Assembly (NCBI GenBank): GCA_964369525.1
Contig: CAYJEW010000023.1
Span: forward strand, 1 to 26,732
Length of the DNA stretch: 26,732 bases
Origin: JAAYCI01 sp964369525
Lineage (GTDB): Bacteria; Bacillota; Clostridia; Oscillospirales; Ruminococcaceae
Direction of reading: 5' to 3'
Shown: one piece after another, positions 13,717 to 21,916 of the stretch
Layout of the letters: the number at the start of each line of letters is the position of its first letter
Numbering within the stretch: position 1 is the first letter of the stretch
Program-made: the position numbers and the translations under genes
Notes under the pieces: model-generated
Databases searched by the model: none
Told to the model about the DNA's origin: nothing
The model's input: the letters and a program-made list of their open reading frames with translations, nothing else

Positions 13717-15552
13717 ATGCGAAAGACAAAAAGGTCGAACAGCAGTATAAGAAATCAAATTCTCTCAAGGTTTCTCAGGCTGCTGGTAATACCATTAATT
13801 ATGGGATTGGTAACATTTTTTTGGGTTATGGTGCTGGAGGGTAAATTTACCGAGCTTGCCCACAACCACGAAAACGAAACAGCCACCAAAAACGCCGCCC
13901 TTGCACACTACAGCTGGTCTAACGATTTGCAAAGAACCATTACATATAGGGAAGAGTTTAACCAAAGCTTAGACCCTCAAACATGTGCGCTGGGCTCGTG
14001 GATTAACGAGGTTGGTGCCAACTCCGAAGACCCGCGAATTTTAGAATATATAGCAGAGTTGCAAGACGAGCATGTGTTTATACATACGCAGGCGCAGTCG
14101 CTTATAACGCTTAGCCAAACCGACATGAGCACAGCATACACGCAGTACCTCACCGAGTTTTTGCCAAGGGTTAACCTTATTGTTGAAAATATCAACAGCA
14201 TCAGCGCAGTATATGCCGATAATGCCGACACACTCTCGGTAGAGTTCCAGCGCAACATTGTTATACTAATGATTACTGTGGTGCTAATGTTTATTTTGGC
14301 GGTTATAGCGTCGTATATTGAGGCCAGGAAAACATCTAAAAAGATTTCGGCGCCAATAGCGGCCGTGGCCGACTGGTCTGCAAACATTGCAAGCGGGGCA
14401 GTGGATATAGACTTTTCTACGGTAGATATTAGCGATTTGCCGCCCGAAAACGAAATTTCAAGAATGATAACCGCGTTTAAAAAGGTGGTTGAGGGTATAA
14501 AACACCACGCCGACGCCATTGCAAGAATATCTAATGGCGACCTTACCACATATGTAGACATTCGCTCGCAACAAGATGCCCTTGGCCTAAGCTTGTATGA
14601 GCTTGTGCAGTCTAACGACCTACAGTTTTCGGGCATTATTAGCACAACATCTCAGGTGGCGGGCCTTGCAGATGATATGAAAAAAGCAAGCGCCATGCTG
14701 GCCGATAACACCATAGAGCAATCGGCCTCGGTAGAAGAGCTTAGCATGAGCATGGCCGAAATTAAAAACATTTCGAGCCAAAACTCCGAAAAGGTAAAAG
14801 AGATGGACGAAGAGTTTGGCGAAATGAAACACACCGTAGAGAGCGGCGCCGGCAAGATGACCCAGCTTGTAGCCGCCGTGGAAGACATTCGCCAAGCGTC
14901 CGACAGAATTGCCGATGTTATAAACACAATCGACAGCATAGCCTTCCAAACAAACATACTTGCGCTTAATGCCTCGGTAGAAGCAGCAAGGGCCGGCAGC
15001 GCAGGCAAGGGCTTTGCGGTGGTGGCAGACGAGGTTAGAATGCTTGCGGTTAAGAGCGCTCAGGCCGCCGAAGAAACAAAAGTGCTGATAGAAAACAGCA
15101 TCTCAAAAACCCACATTGGCGAGAAGGTAGCCAAAGAAACCAGCGGTACATTCGACGAAATTTCGCAAACAATCATCAAAACCGCAAATACCCTAAACGA
15201 AATTCGCGGTGCGTCGGCACAGCAAGAGGCCTCTATAAACGACGTGTACTCCAACATCTCAAGCATCTCAAATGTTGCAACACATAACGCCGCCAGCTGC
15301 GAAGAAACAGCGGCCTCGGCAGCTATAATGACGCAGATAGCAGGCCAGCTGAGAAACGAGCTAACCCAAAGCTTTACCCTGCGCCAGCGCATACCGGGCC
15401 AGCCCTACATACCGCCCGAAAAACGCAGCGACCAAGAGTTTATACGCCAGGCCACAAAAAATTATGAAGCAGCGCTTAAGGAAGGCAGGGTAGGTAAAGG
15501 CCAAACCCAAGCCCAAGGCCAAATCCAAGGCCAAAAGCTGCTGGGCAGCTAA
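13717..15552 (+). CDS. Methyl-accepting chemotaxis protein with extracytoplasmic CZB-like domain
   Basis: A 611-residue transmembrane receptor. TM1 is at 20-40 and TM2 at 179-200, so residues 41-178 lie outside. This sensor part carries the pattern of the chemoreceptor zinc-binding (CZB) domain: HYSW (H64, W67), CALGSW (C90) and H119-x3-H123, which give the 3-His/1-Cys zinc site. A HAMP domain follows (about 201-260), then a long signalling coiled coil with the highly conserved hairpin tip (IAFQTNILALNASVEAARAG, 408-427). The C-terminus ends with a Gly-Gln repeat (GQTQAQGQIQGQ) instead of a CheR/CheB pentapeptide. CZB domains are usually cytosolic. The likely signal is zinc or an oxidant acting on the zinc-bound Cys, such as hypochlorous acid in characterised CZB proteins. 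No other chemotaxis gene is in the window. Confidence 0.9.
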   Translation: MRKTKRSNSSIRNQILSRFLRLLVIPLIMGLVTFFWVMVLEGKFTELAHNHENETATKNAALAHYSWSNDLQRTITYREEFNQSLDPQTCALGSWINEVGANSEDPRILEYIAELQDEHVFIHTQAQSLITLSQTDMSTAYTQYLTEFLPRVNLIVENINSISAVYADNADTLSVEFQRNIVILMITVVLMFILAVIASYIEARKTSKKISAPIAAVADWSANIASGAVDIDFSTVDISDLPPENEISRMITAFKKVVEGIKHHADAIARISNGDLTTYVDIRSQQDALGLSLYELVQSNDLQFSGIISTTSQVAGLADDMKKASAMLADNTIEQSASVEELSMSMAEIKNISSQNSEKVKEMDEEFGEMKHTVESGAGKMTQLVAAVEDIRQASDRIADVINTIDSIAFQTNILALNASVEAARAGSAGKGFAVVADEVRMLAVKSAQAAEETKVLIENSISKTHIGEKVAKETSGTFDEISQTIIKTANTLNEIRGASAQQEASINDVYSNISSISNVATHNAASCEETAASAAIMTQIAGQLRNELTQSFTLRQRIPGQPYIPPEKRSDQEFIRQATKNYEAALKEGRVGKGQTQAQGQIQGQKLLGS

Positions 15553-15619
15553 AGGCACAAACCGGCAGCCTAGCTGCTTTGCACGGCGGTGCAAACCGGC
15601 GCAAATATTTTACAAGAGG

Positions 15620-15648
15620 GCGGCTTGCTTTAATGCAAGCCGCTTTTT
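15620..15648 (+). terminator. Terminator of the chemoreceptor gene
   Basis: A 9-bp perfect stem, GCGGCTTGC (15620-15628) with GCAAGCCGC (15635-15643), followed by TTTTT. It separates the receptor from the convergent ATC-hydrolase operon. Confidence 0.92.
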
Positions 15649-15685
15649 GTTTGCCGCAGCTAAACTAATTGCGTTTATTTGCGGG

Positions 15686-16291
15686 CTACTCTGCCACCGT
15701 CAACTTAAAATCGCAACAAGCATCTCCATCGCCAATGGTTTTTGTTCTGCCCCAAACAAGCTTTGGGTGCATGTTACCATAAACTATGTCATCGCCTCGG
15801 CAAAAGCCTTTTGTAATTTCGGGCCAGCCGTATTTTGTGCAAATGTCAGAGTAGGGGCACTTTGTCATATCAAAGCGCATCTCCCTGCTGGAAATTTCGT
15901 GGAATATAGCGTCAAAGTTTTGCCTGGTGCCAAACTTTTTCTTTGTCATGTTGCCAAACATAACAGGCATTTTTTTATATAAAAACGGCAGCTTCATTAA
16001 TTTACGCACTATACTAGCGGCCTTTTCGCTGCGCCATTTAATAAACGCCAGTGTAAACCGCAGCGCCTCTTCGCGGCCAATTTCGTGCTGCAGCTGCGCA
16101 TCCAAAACAGATATGCAGGGGTAAATTTTTGTGTGGGTATGTGCGTGCATAGCGCTCGGCTCGGCCGCATTTTCGGCGCACAGCGCTTTAAAACGCTGTG
16201 TGGCCGCCGCAGCAATAGCCTCGCCTTTTTGCTGGCCATACTCCGCCACCAAATGCTTTTTTGCCTGCGATAAAAATTGATTTCTAGCCAT
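15686..16291 (-). CDS. L-2-amino-thiazoline-4-carboxylate (ATC) hydrolase family protein
   Basis: A 201-residue protein, AAAAGGAG before the ATG at 16291. The C-terminal half has the family pattern: FDMTKCPYSDICTKYGWPEI, then FCRGDDIVYG, and CCDFKL near the end, with Cys residues likely to be catalytic or structural. The founding member of the family opens the thiazoline ring of ATC to N-carbamoyl-cysteine in a Pseudomonas cysteine pathway; most Firmicute members have no known substrate. It is the last gene of an operon, 11 bases after the second ABC half-transporter. This context suggests action on a compound imported or exported by that transporter, perhaps a thiazoline-containing one. The family call is good; the specific activity is unproven. 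Confidence 0.8.
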   Translation of the reverse strand: MARNQFLSQAKKHLVAEYGQQKGEAIAAAATQRFKALCAENAAEPSAMHAHTHTKIYPCISVLDAQLQHEIGREEALRFTLAFIKWRSEKAASIVRKLMKLPFLYKKMPVMFGNMTKKKFGTRQNFDAIFHEISSREMRFDMTKCPYSDICTKYGWPEITKGFCRGDDIVYGNMHPKLVWGRTKTIGDGDACCDFKLTVAE

Positions 16292-16302
16292 AAATTCTCC
16301 TT

Positions 16303-18048
16303 TTATGCAAGCGCCCAGCTTGCACTTTCGGTCTGCAAGCGTATCATGTTTGCATATTCTTGTGATGTTTTCAGCATCTCGCTGTGCGTGCCCGCCGCAG
16401 CAACCCTGCCTTCTTTTAGCAGTACAATTTTATCTGCGCCGGCAATGGTGCGCATGCGGTGGGCAATTACAATAACGGTTTTGTTTTTGGTAAGGCGCGA
16501 GATGGCTTTTTGTACAGCGCTTTCGTTTTGAATGTCTAGCGAAGATGTAGCCTCGTCCAGCAGTACAATGGGCGCGTCTTTTAAAAGCGCCCTTGCAATC
16601 GAAAGCCTTTGCCGCTCGCCCCCCGAAAGCTTAGAGCCGTTTTCGCCAATAAGCGTGCTGTATCCGTTTGGCATAGCCATAATAAATTCGTGACACATTG
16701 CGTTTTTTGCAGCCTGCATAACCTCTTGGTCGCTAGCGCCTTTTTTGCCTATTCGAATGTTTTCCATAACGGTGTTGTTAAACAGCGTAACGTCCTGAAA
16801 AACTATAGATATATCCTTTAGCAGTGTTTCCGGCTCTATAGTGCCCACATCTTCGCCGCCTATGGTAATGCTGCCGCTCTGCGCGTCCCAAAAGCGTGCG
16901 GCCAGCTTCATAGCGGTAGACTTGCCGCCGCCCGAAGGCCCCACAAGCGCGGTAACCTCGCCCTGATTTGCGGTAAAGCTAACGCCGTTTAGCACAGTTT
17001 CGCTTGTGTCGTACGCAAAGCCAACATTACTAAAATCAATGTTATATCCGCTGGGGCGCATGGTATTTTTACCGCTTTGGGTGGCAGTATTATTAAACTC
17101 TTTCATGCGCTCTACACTTTTTAGCGAAATAAATATTCCGGCCAGGTTAACAAGCGCGCCGGCAAGCGGGTCGTAAATTCTGGAGGCTATCATTAAAAAC
17201 ACAAGAAACACCAGCAGGTCTATCTGCCCTGTAGCCAGCAGCCCGGCCCCCACAATCATGGTGGTGGCAATACCCACCTTTAGTATCATCTGCGAAAAGC
17301 TCACAAACGTGCCGGTAACAAACTCTGCTTTTATGCTCATAGATTCGTAGGTATCAAAATGCGCGTTCATCACATTTAGGTGGGCGGCTTCGCGGTTGTT
17401 TGCCTTAATGTCCTTCACATTTTCAAGACACTCCTGAATTTTATCAAGGTACGTAATTTGTACGGCTTTTGTTTTAATCACAAAATAGTCTTGCAGCTTT
17501 TTGCTGGCAATGCACAGCAAAAACGAAACAGGTATTACCCAAGTTAGCGATAACGCCAGCCGCCAGTCAAAAATAAACATGCCGGCGCCCATAATGGTGG
17601 TGGATATAATAGAGCCTATAAAGCCGGGTATAAAATGCGAAAACGCATTTTCCATCATGCTAACATCGCCCATAAGAGTTGCGGTAACGTCGGCTAAATC
17701 CTTTTTACCAAAGAAAGACAAAGGCAGCTTGCGCAGCGTTTCGGCAAGCGTAATACGCATGTTTGCGCTTTCTTCGTAGGCCGAAATGTAGCAAAAGTTG
17801 TACTGAAAATAATACAGTACGCACATCAGCGCAAAAATAAAAACTGCATACCCTATATACACCGCTATGGTGTAGGTGGGGTGGCTGCCCTCCAAAATCG
17901 GCAGCAGTGTGTTGCTTATAAACTGGTACGAAATTGCGCTAACACCCAAAATAGCAAAGTTTATAAAAACGGTAATCACCACGGCTTTTAGTAGCTCGGA
18001 TGCGCCTTTGCTTGTGAGCGCAAATGTATTTTGTAAGTATTTTTTCAT
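16303..18048 (-). CDS. ABC half-transporter 2 (membrane domain plus ATPase)
   Basis: A 581-residue fused protein: six helices in residues 20-310 (type IV exporter fold, including FIFDWRLALSLTW) and an ATPase domain from about 335. It has Walker A GPSGGGKS (370-377), the Q-loop in IVFQDV, signature KLSGGERQR (473-481) and Walker B VLLDEATSSLD (495-505) with the catalytic Glu. Its ATG overlaps the stop of the upstream half-transporter (TAATG), so they are coupled and form a heterodimer. The pair looks like IrtAB/YbtPQ-type systems, which have an exporter fold but import siderophores; ordinary drug exporters share the fold, so direction is not decided by sequence. Confidence 0.9.
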   Translation of the reverse strand: MKKYLQNTFALTSKGASELLKAVVITVFINFAILGVSAISYQFISNTLLPILEGSHPTYTIAVYIGYAVFIFALMCVLYYFQYNFCYISAYEESANMRITLAETLRKLPLSFFGKKDLADVTATLMGDVSMMENAFSHFIPGFIGSIISTTIMGAGMFIFDWRLALSLTWVIPVSFLLCIASKKLQDYFVIKTKAVQITYLDKIQECLENVKDIKANNREAAHLNVMNAHFDTYESMSIKAEFVTGTFVSFSQMILKVGIATTMIVGAGLLATGQIDLLVFLVFLMIASRIYDPLAGALVNLAGIFISLKSVERMKEFNNTATQSGKNTMRPSGYNIDFSNVGFAYDTSETVLNGVSFTANQGEVTALVGPSGGGKSTAMKLAARFWDAQSGSITIGGEDVGTIEPETLLKDISIVFQDVTLFNNTVMENIRIGKKGASDQEVMQAAKNAMCHEFIMAMPNGYSTLIGENGSKLSGGERQRLSIARALLKDAPIVLLDEATSSLDIQNESAVQKAISRLTKNKTVIVIAHRMRTIAGADKIVLLKEGRVAAAGTHSEMLKTSQEYANMIRLQTESASWALA

Positions 18049-19835
18049 TATGCGTCTACCTCGCTTTCATTCCAGATAAAGGCGTTGTTGTACTCTTCCC
18101 ACATCTTGCTGTATAGCCCTTTTTGGTCCACAAGGCTTTGGTGGGTGCCTTGCTCTATGGCTTTGCCGTCTGCAATTACATATATCTTGTCTGCGTTTTT
18201 CACGGTAGAAAGCCTGTGCGCAATTATTAAAACGGTTTTGCCTTTTGCAAGCTCGCTCATTGCCAGCTGAATTTGGTGCTCGTTTTCAGGGTCGGCAAAA
18301 GCGGTGGCTTCGTCTAGCAGAATAATAGGCGCGTCTCTAAGAATAGCCCTAGCCAGCGCAATTCTTTGCGCCTCGCCACCCGAAAGGTAAACGCCTTTTG
18401 TGCCGTAAACTGTGTGCACACCGTTTGGCAGCTTAGCAATAATATCCTCGCACCGTGCGGCCTTAAGCGCAATGTTAACTTCTTCTATAGTGGCGCTTGG
18501 CTTGCCTTCGCGCAGGTTATCTAAAATGCTGGCCTTATATAAATTTGTGTTTTGAAACACAAACGAGATGTTTTTCATAAGCTCGGCGTTGTCAATATCG
18601 CGCACATCAACCCCGCCAATCTTCACGCTGCCGCTCTGCGCGTCCCAAAAGCGGGGGATAAGCGTGGCCAGTGTGGTTTTGCCGCCACCCGACGGCCCCA
18701 CAAACGCCACAGTTTGCCCGTGGGCAATGCTAATGGATACATCATCCACCGCTTTTTTGTTGGCACCCGGGTAGGTGAACGAGATGTTTTCCATGGTTAT
18801 ATCGGCGCCGTTTGGCACCTTTGGGGTGGCAGGCGGCTGCAAAGCTTTTTCCGCCATCAGGCTTTCTATTCTGCTGGCGGCGTCGCTTGCAAGCATGGAG
18901 TGCTGCATCACCCACATTATTTTCATAAGCATCAGCGAGGCAATGGGCGTGAAGATTAAATAAAAGAAAAAGCTCAAGAAAAAGCTTGTCATGTCGCTTT
19001 GGCCGCCAATTAGCAAAATGGCGGAAAACACCAAAAATATAGGTGCGCTGGCAAGAAAAACCTGAAACAGCGTCATGGGCATTCTCATGCGGTAAGAGTA
19101 CTGCGAAACATATGTTTTATATGTTTGAATAATGTCGTAAAACCGCTCAAACGAAAACACGCTTTGGTTAAACGTTTTCACAACGGGTATGCCGCGCACA
19201 TATTCTGTGGCCTCGTTGTTCATATTTTCAAGCGCAGATTGATACTGCTGTATGCGCGCCGGCTGGTCTTTGCCCATGCCCGACATCATCGAGACCGCCG
19301 CCAAAACAATGGGAATAAGGCTAACCAGCCCCAGCCGCCAGTCAAACACAAAAAACACCGCTATAACCGCAATAGGTGTAATATATGCGCCCACCATGTC
19401 CGGCAGCTGGTGGGCAAGATATGTTTCGGTGGCGCCGGCGCTGTCGCTTATAATGCGGCGCAGCTTGCCGCTGCCGGTGCTGCCAAAAAAGCCAAGCGGC
19501 AGCGTCATAATATGGCTAAGCGCTGCCTTGCGCATGTTTTTGGCTATGCGGTATGCCGCAATATGCGTGCACATTAGCGCCAAAAGGTAAATGGTCATTG
19601 CCCCAAGTGCGCTGCCCACCGCAAGCCAAGCATAGCGCTCTATGCTATCGGTTAGGGTAATGTTTGGGTAAATGTGAATTATTTCGCTCACACCAAGGTA
19701 GATAAAAATAACTGGAAATATCAACATAACGGCGCTTATCCCCGATAAAATCATGCCAACAATTGTTAAAAATTTGTGGTTTCCCGCAAACACAAACAAC
19801 CTAGACAAAAGCGGTTTTTGCTTTTCTTTTTGCAT
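18048..19835 (-). CDS. ABC half-transporter 1 (membrane domain plus ATPase)
   Basis: A 595-residue partner of the next gene. The start at 19835 follows AAAGGAG; the 15 extra residues of the longer frame overlap that ribosome site. Six helices cover residues 20-310 (FFVFDWRLGLVSLIPI at 161-176). The ATPase domain has Walker A GPSGGGKT (380-387), signature YLSGGEAQR (483-491) and Walker B ILLDEATAFADPENE (505-519). The FADPENE ending after Walker B is one I associate with siderophore-type half-transporters such as IrtA/YbtP rather than with the SSLD of common exporters. First gene of the operon, behind a GTTAG-N6-CTAAC operator. Both ATPase sites look complete. Confidence 0.9.
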   Translation of the reverse strand: MQKEKQKPLLSRLFVFAGNHKFLTIVGMILSGISAVMLIFPVIFIYLGVSEIIHIYPNITLTDSIERYAWLAVGSALGAMTIYLLALMCTHIAAYRIAKNMRKAALSHIMTLPLGFFGSTGSGKLRRIISDSAGATETYLAHQLPDMVGAYITPIAVIAVFFVFDWRLGLVSLIPIVLAAVSMMSGMGKDQPARIQQYQSALENMNNEATEYVRGIPVVKTFNQSVFSFERFYDIIQTYKTYVSQYSYRMRMPMTLFQVFLASAPIFLVFSAILLIGGQSDMTSFFLSFFFYLIFTPIASLMLMKIMWVMQHSMLASDAASRIESLMAEKALQPPATPKVPNGADITMENISFTYPGANKKAVDDVSISIAHGQTVAFVGPSGGGKTTLATLIPRFWDAQSGSVKIGGVDVRDIDNAELMKNISFVFQNTNLYKASILDNLREGKPSATIEEVNIALKAARCEDIIAKLPNGVHTVYGTKGVYLSGGEAQRIALARAILRDAPIILLDEATAFADPENEHQIQLAMSELAKGKTVLIIAHRLSTVKNADKIYVIADGKAIEQGTHQSLVDQKGLYSKMWEEYNNAFIWNESEVDA

Positions 19836-19884
19836 TTTTTTGCTGCTCCTTTTATAAAATATTGGTGCTTGTTGTGCCAAGCGT

Positions 19885-19904
19885 TAGTTAGTAATGGCTA
19901 ACTA
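19885..19904. promoter_or_regulatory. GTTAG-N6-CTAAC operator 1, before the ABC operon
   Basis: TAGTTAG (19885-19891), six bases, CTAACTA (19898-19904), a perfect 7+7 palindrome upstream of the ABC operon. The core has the same size as the sites at 20682 and 20751. Nearby promoter boxes are ambiguous. Confidence 0.65.
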
Positions 19905-19912
19905 TATCTTAA

Positions 19913-19943
19913 AAAATATAAGGAGCTACGCCCCTCATATTTT
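19913..19943 (-). terminator. Terminator after the TetR-type gene
   Basis: AAAATAT (19913-19919) pairs with ATATTTT (19937-19943), extended by AGG/CCT with one bulge. The minus-strand transcript continues with a T-run. It uncouples the regulator from the ABC operon downstream. Confidence 0.6.
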
Positions 19944-19956
19944 AAAAACCCATAAA

Positions 19957-20562
19957 CTACTGCTCCAGTATTTCTTTGGTGCCACTATAGTAAAACCTTT
20001 GCACCTTAGCAATGTATTCAAGCGCCTCTTCACGGCTTAGGTCGTGGTGAATTGCCTCCAGCATGTTGCTTAGCCCACTGCTTGCAATAACATGAATAAA
20101 AAACCGGTTAACCTTGTTTAGCTCAAAGCCGCTGCCCTCTATTGCCTTAATGGTAGATTGCTCTTCCACCTCCACCATTTGGTGCACAAAGTTTTCGTAC
20201 TTTGTACCGCCTGCGCAGCAAAACAGCAGCTTTGCCAGCTCAAAGTGTTGGTACAAATAATCCAAAACAGCAAATGTGCCCTTGCCCATAGCCTCGTTGT
20301 CGTCGGCGCTGTCAAAATCGTAGCTGCTGGCCACATCGTTGTGTAGCTTAATGTATAGCTCAAGCAGCGTTGCCGCAAAATCGCCAACAATAGCTTCAAA
20401 AAGCCCGTCCTTGCCGTTAAAGTGGTTATACACAGCCCCGGTGGTGGCTTTGGCGTTGGTAGCTATTGTTCTTAAATTTGCGCCGGCAAAGCCGTTTGCA
20501 AGAAACTCCTGCGCGGCACAAGCAAGTATGCGCTCTTTTGTTTGCTCAGACGAATAGCTCAA
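19957..20562 (-). CDS. TetR/AcrR-family transcriptional regulator
   Basis: A 201-residue regulator. The likely start is TTG at 20562, five bases after GAGGTGA; the ATG at 20610 lies in the operator/promoter region. Residues 5-50 form the TetR HTH (KERILACAAQEFLANGFAGANLRTIA read in parts, then TTGAVYNHFNGKDGLFEAIV). The ligand-binding part is all-helical with a Cys pair (LLFCCAGG) that could sense metal or thiols. It sits between the ABC operon it faces and the DUF3793-flavodoxin operon that diverges from it. It is the obvious local candidate for control of both, and a 31-bp imperfect dyad on its own promoter suggests autoregulation. Confidence 0.85.
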   Translation of the reverse strand: MSYSSEQTKERILACAAQEFLANGFAGANLRTIATNAKATTGAVYNHFNGKDGLFEAIVGDFAATLLELYIKLHNDVASSYDFDSADDNEAMGKGTFAVLDYLYQHFELAKLLFCCAGGTKYENFVHQMVEVEEQSTIKAIEGSGFELNKVNRFFIHVIASSGLSNMLEAIHHDLSREEALEYIAKVQRFYYSGTKEILEQ

Positions 20563-20576
20563 GCGGCTCACCTCAC

Positions 20577-20607
20577 ATAACAAGATTATGTCCAGTAACA
20601 AAGTTAT
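20577..20607. promoter_or_regulatory. Imperfect dyad over the regulator's own promoter
   Basis: ATAAC (20577-20581) and GTTAT (20603-20607) end a 31-bp region with TTAT/GTAAC half-sites inside. Minus-strand TTGACA at 20629-20624 puts the -10 (TAACTT) inside it, which fits autoregulation by the TetR-type protein. Confidence 0.4.
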
Positions 20608-20641
20608 CATTTTTTTTATAGCTTGTCAACACCCAAAACTA

Positions 20642-20671
20642 TTGACAAATATAAACCCAATAGTATATATT
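20642..20671 (+). promoter_or_regulatory. Promoter of the DUF3793-flavodoxin operon
   Basis: TTGACA (20642-20647) and TATATT (20666-20671) are 18 bp apart. The palindrome 20682-20697 lies just downstream, over the expected start of transcription. Confidence 0.75.
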
Positions 20672-20681
20672 AACAAATAGG

Positions 20682-20697
20682 GTTAGCTTTAGCTAAC
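20682..20697. promoter_or_regulatory. GTTAG-N6-CTAAC operator 2
   Basis: GTTAGCT (20682-20688), TT, AGCTAAC (20691-20697): a perfect 16-bp palindrome 10 bases after the -10, a classical repressor position. Confidence 0.75.
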
Positions 20698-20750
20698 TGC
20701 GCAAACCGCAATGCTACCTTTTTTGCAAGCGGCTTATTTTATGGCATGCA

Positions 20751-20766
20751 GTTAACTGCGGCTAAC
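20751..20766. promoter_or_regulatory. GTTAG-N6-CTAAC operator 3 (one mismatch)
   Basis: GTTAA (20751-20755), CTGCGG, CTAAC (20762-20766): the same 16-bp design with one changed base, 60 bases before the DUF3793 start. A second site in the leader would strengthen repression. Confidence 0.5.
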
Positions 20767-20825
20767 CAAATCACATAAACAAACAATTGCAACCACCTAA
20801 AATAGTTTGGAGGCTGCCAGCAGAT

Positions 20826-21392
20826 ATGATAACCGAAAAAATGTTAATAGAACATTGCGCCCTAACGTTATCGTCCCTTAAAACAGCCAGCCTGTTTACC
20901 GTAAAATTTTTTGATGCACACAGCCTTAAGGCCGCCATAGATTTTTGGAACAATAAATTTGCCGACAGAGGCGTTGCGCTAAAACTGCTTAAGGTAGGGC
21001 AGCGGGCCGCGCTTGTGTACCTTTATCGGCAAGACATGCTCATGGCCGATATGGCCGATAAAGATGCTAAAAGATTGCTTTTGCAGCATGGATACGACAG
21101 CCTTGGCGTTGCGGCAGCCATAGACAAACTAGCCCAAAGGCTGTGTAGCTATAATGAGTTTCCGCACGAGATAGGCTTGTTTTTGGGCTACCCGCCAAAA
21201 GATGTAGAGGGCTTTATATGCAACGATGGCAAAAATTGTAGCCTGTGCAAGTACTGGAAGGTATATGGCGAAAAAGACGAAGCGCTGCAAACATTTGCAA
21301 GGTTCGACAAATGCAAAGCCATATATAAAAAGCTTTGGCTAGACGGCCGAGATATTATGCAATTGACTGTTAAAAAACAAGCAGTTGCTTGA
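20826..21392 (+). CDS. DUF3793 family protein
   Basis: A 188-residue cytosolic protein from the ATG at 20826; GGAGG is 12 bases upstream. The family pattern is clear in the second half: FPHEIGLFLGYPPKDVEGFI, then a Cys segment (NCSLCKYWKVYG) and a helical end with DKCKAIYKKLWLDGRDIMQL. DUF3793 proteins occur mainly in anaerobic Firmicutes; from general knowledge they often lie beside flavodoxin or ferrous-iron transport genes, but no activity is known. Here the gene is followed by a flavodoxin 34 bases downstream and has two GTTAG-N6-CTAAC sites in its leader. This points to induction when iron is short, as an inference. Confidence 0.85.
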   Translation: MITEKMLIEHCALTLSSLKTASLFTVKFFDAHSLKAAIDFWNNKFADRGVALKLLKVGQRAALVYLYRQDMLMADMADKDAKRLLLQHGYDSLGVAAAIDKLAQRLCSYNEFPHEIGLFLGYPPKDVEGFICNDGKNCSLCKYWKVYGEKDEALQTFARFDKCKAIYKKLWLDGRDIMQLTVKKQAVA

Positions 21393-21426
21393 TATATATA
21401 AACCATTTTAAAAGGAGAGTTATATT

Positions 21427-21837
21427 ATGGGCAAGGTAGCGGTAGTATACTGGAGCGGAACAGGCAACACTGAGGCCATGGCAAACTATATAGCCGAGGG
21501 CGCTAAGGCCAAAGGCGCAGAGGTGGATGTATTTACCTGCGACGCCTTTAAAAAAGACATGGTAGCAAACTATAGCAGCATTGCTTTTGGGTGTCCTTCT
21601 ATGGGCGCAGAGGTTTTGGAAGAGTCTGAGTTTCAGCCAATGTGGGACAACGTTAAAGCCAGCCTAGCGGGCATAAACGTGTTGCTGTTTGGCTCTTATG
21701 GCTGGGGCGACGGCGAGTGGATGCGCAACTGGGAAGAAGAAACCTCTGCTAAAACGGTGGAGACTTACATGTGCAACGAAACGCCAGACGCAGAGGCTCA
21801 AGCAGCCTGCAAAGCATGCGGCGAGAGCCTTGCATAA
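21427..21837 (+). CDS. Flavodoxin
   Basis: A 136-residue FMN electron carrier. The phosphate loop is WSGTGNTEAMANYIAEGA (residues 9-26), the first FMN loop is GCPSMGAEVLEESEFQPMW, and LLFGSYGWGDGEWM holds the aromatic residue of the second FMN loop. The acidic surface typical of true flavodoxins is present. AAAGGAG precedes the ATG. It follows DUF3793 in one transcript and is ended by a hairpin. Flavodoxins replace ferredoxin when iron is scarce, which fits the predicted operators. Distinct from the flavodoxin-like gene at 9453, which lacks these signature loops. Confidence 0.93.
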   Translation: MGKVAVVYWSGTGNTEAMANYIAEGAKAKGAEVDVFTCDAFKKDMVANYSSIAFGCPSMGAEVLEESEFQPMWDNVKASLAGINVLLFGSYGWGDGEWMRNWEEETSAKTVETYMCNETPDAEAQAACKACGESLA

Positions 21838-21865
21838 AACAGCTTTTAGCAAAATTTAATATAAG

Positions 21866-21897
21866 AAAACCCAAGGGGGCGGCTCTTGGGTTTTCTT
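21866..21897 (+). terminator. Terminator after flavodoxin
   Basis: A 10-bp perfect stem, AAAACCCAAG (21866-21875) with CTTGGGTTTT (21885-21894), followed by CTTTG. Confidence 0.88.
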
Positions 21898-21916
21898 TGT
21901 TGTGGGGGATAAGCAG

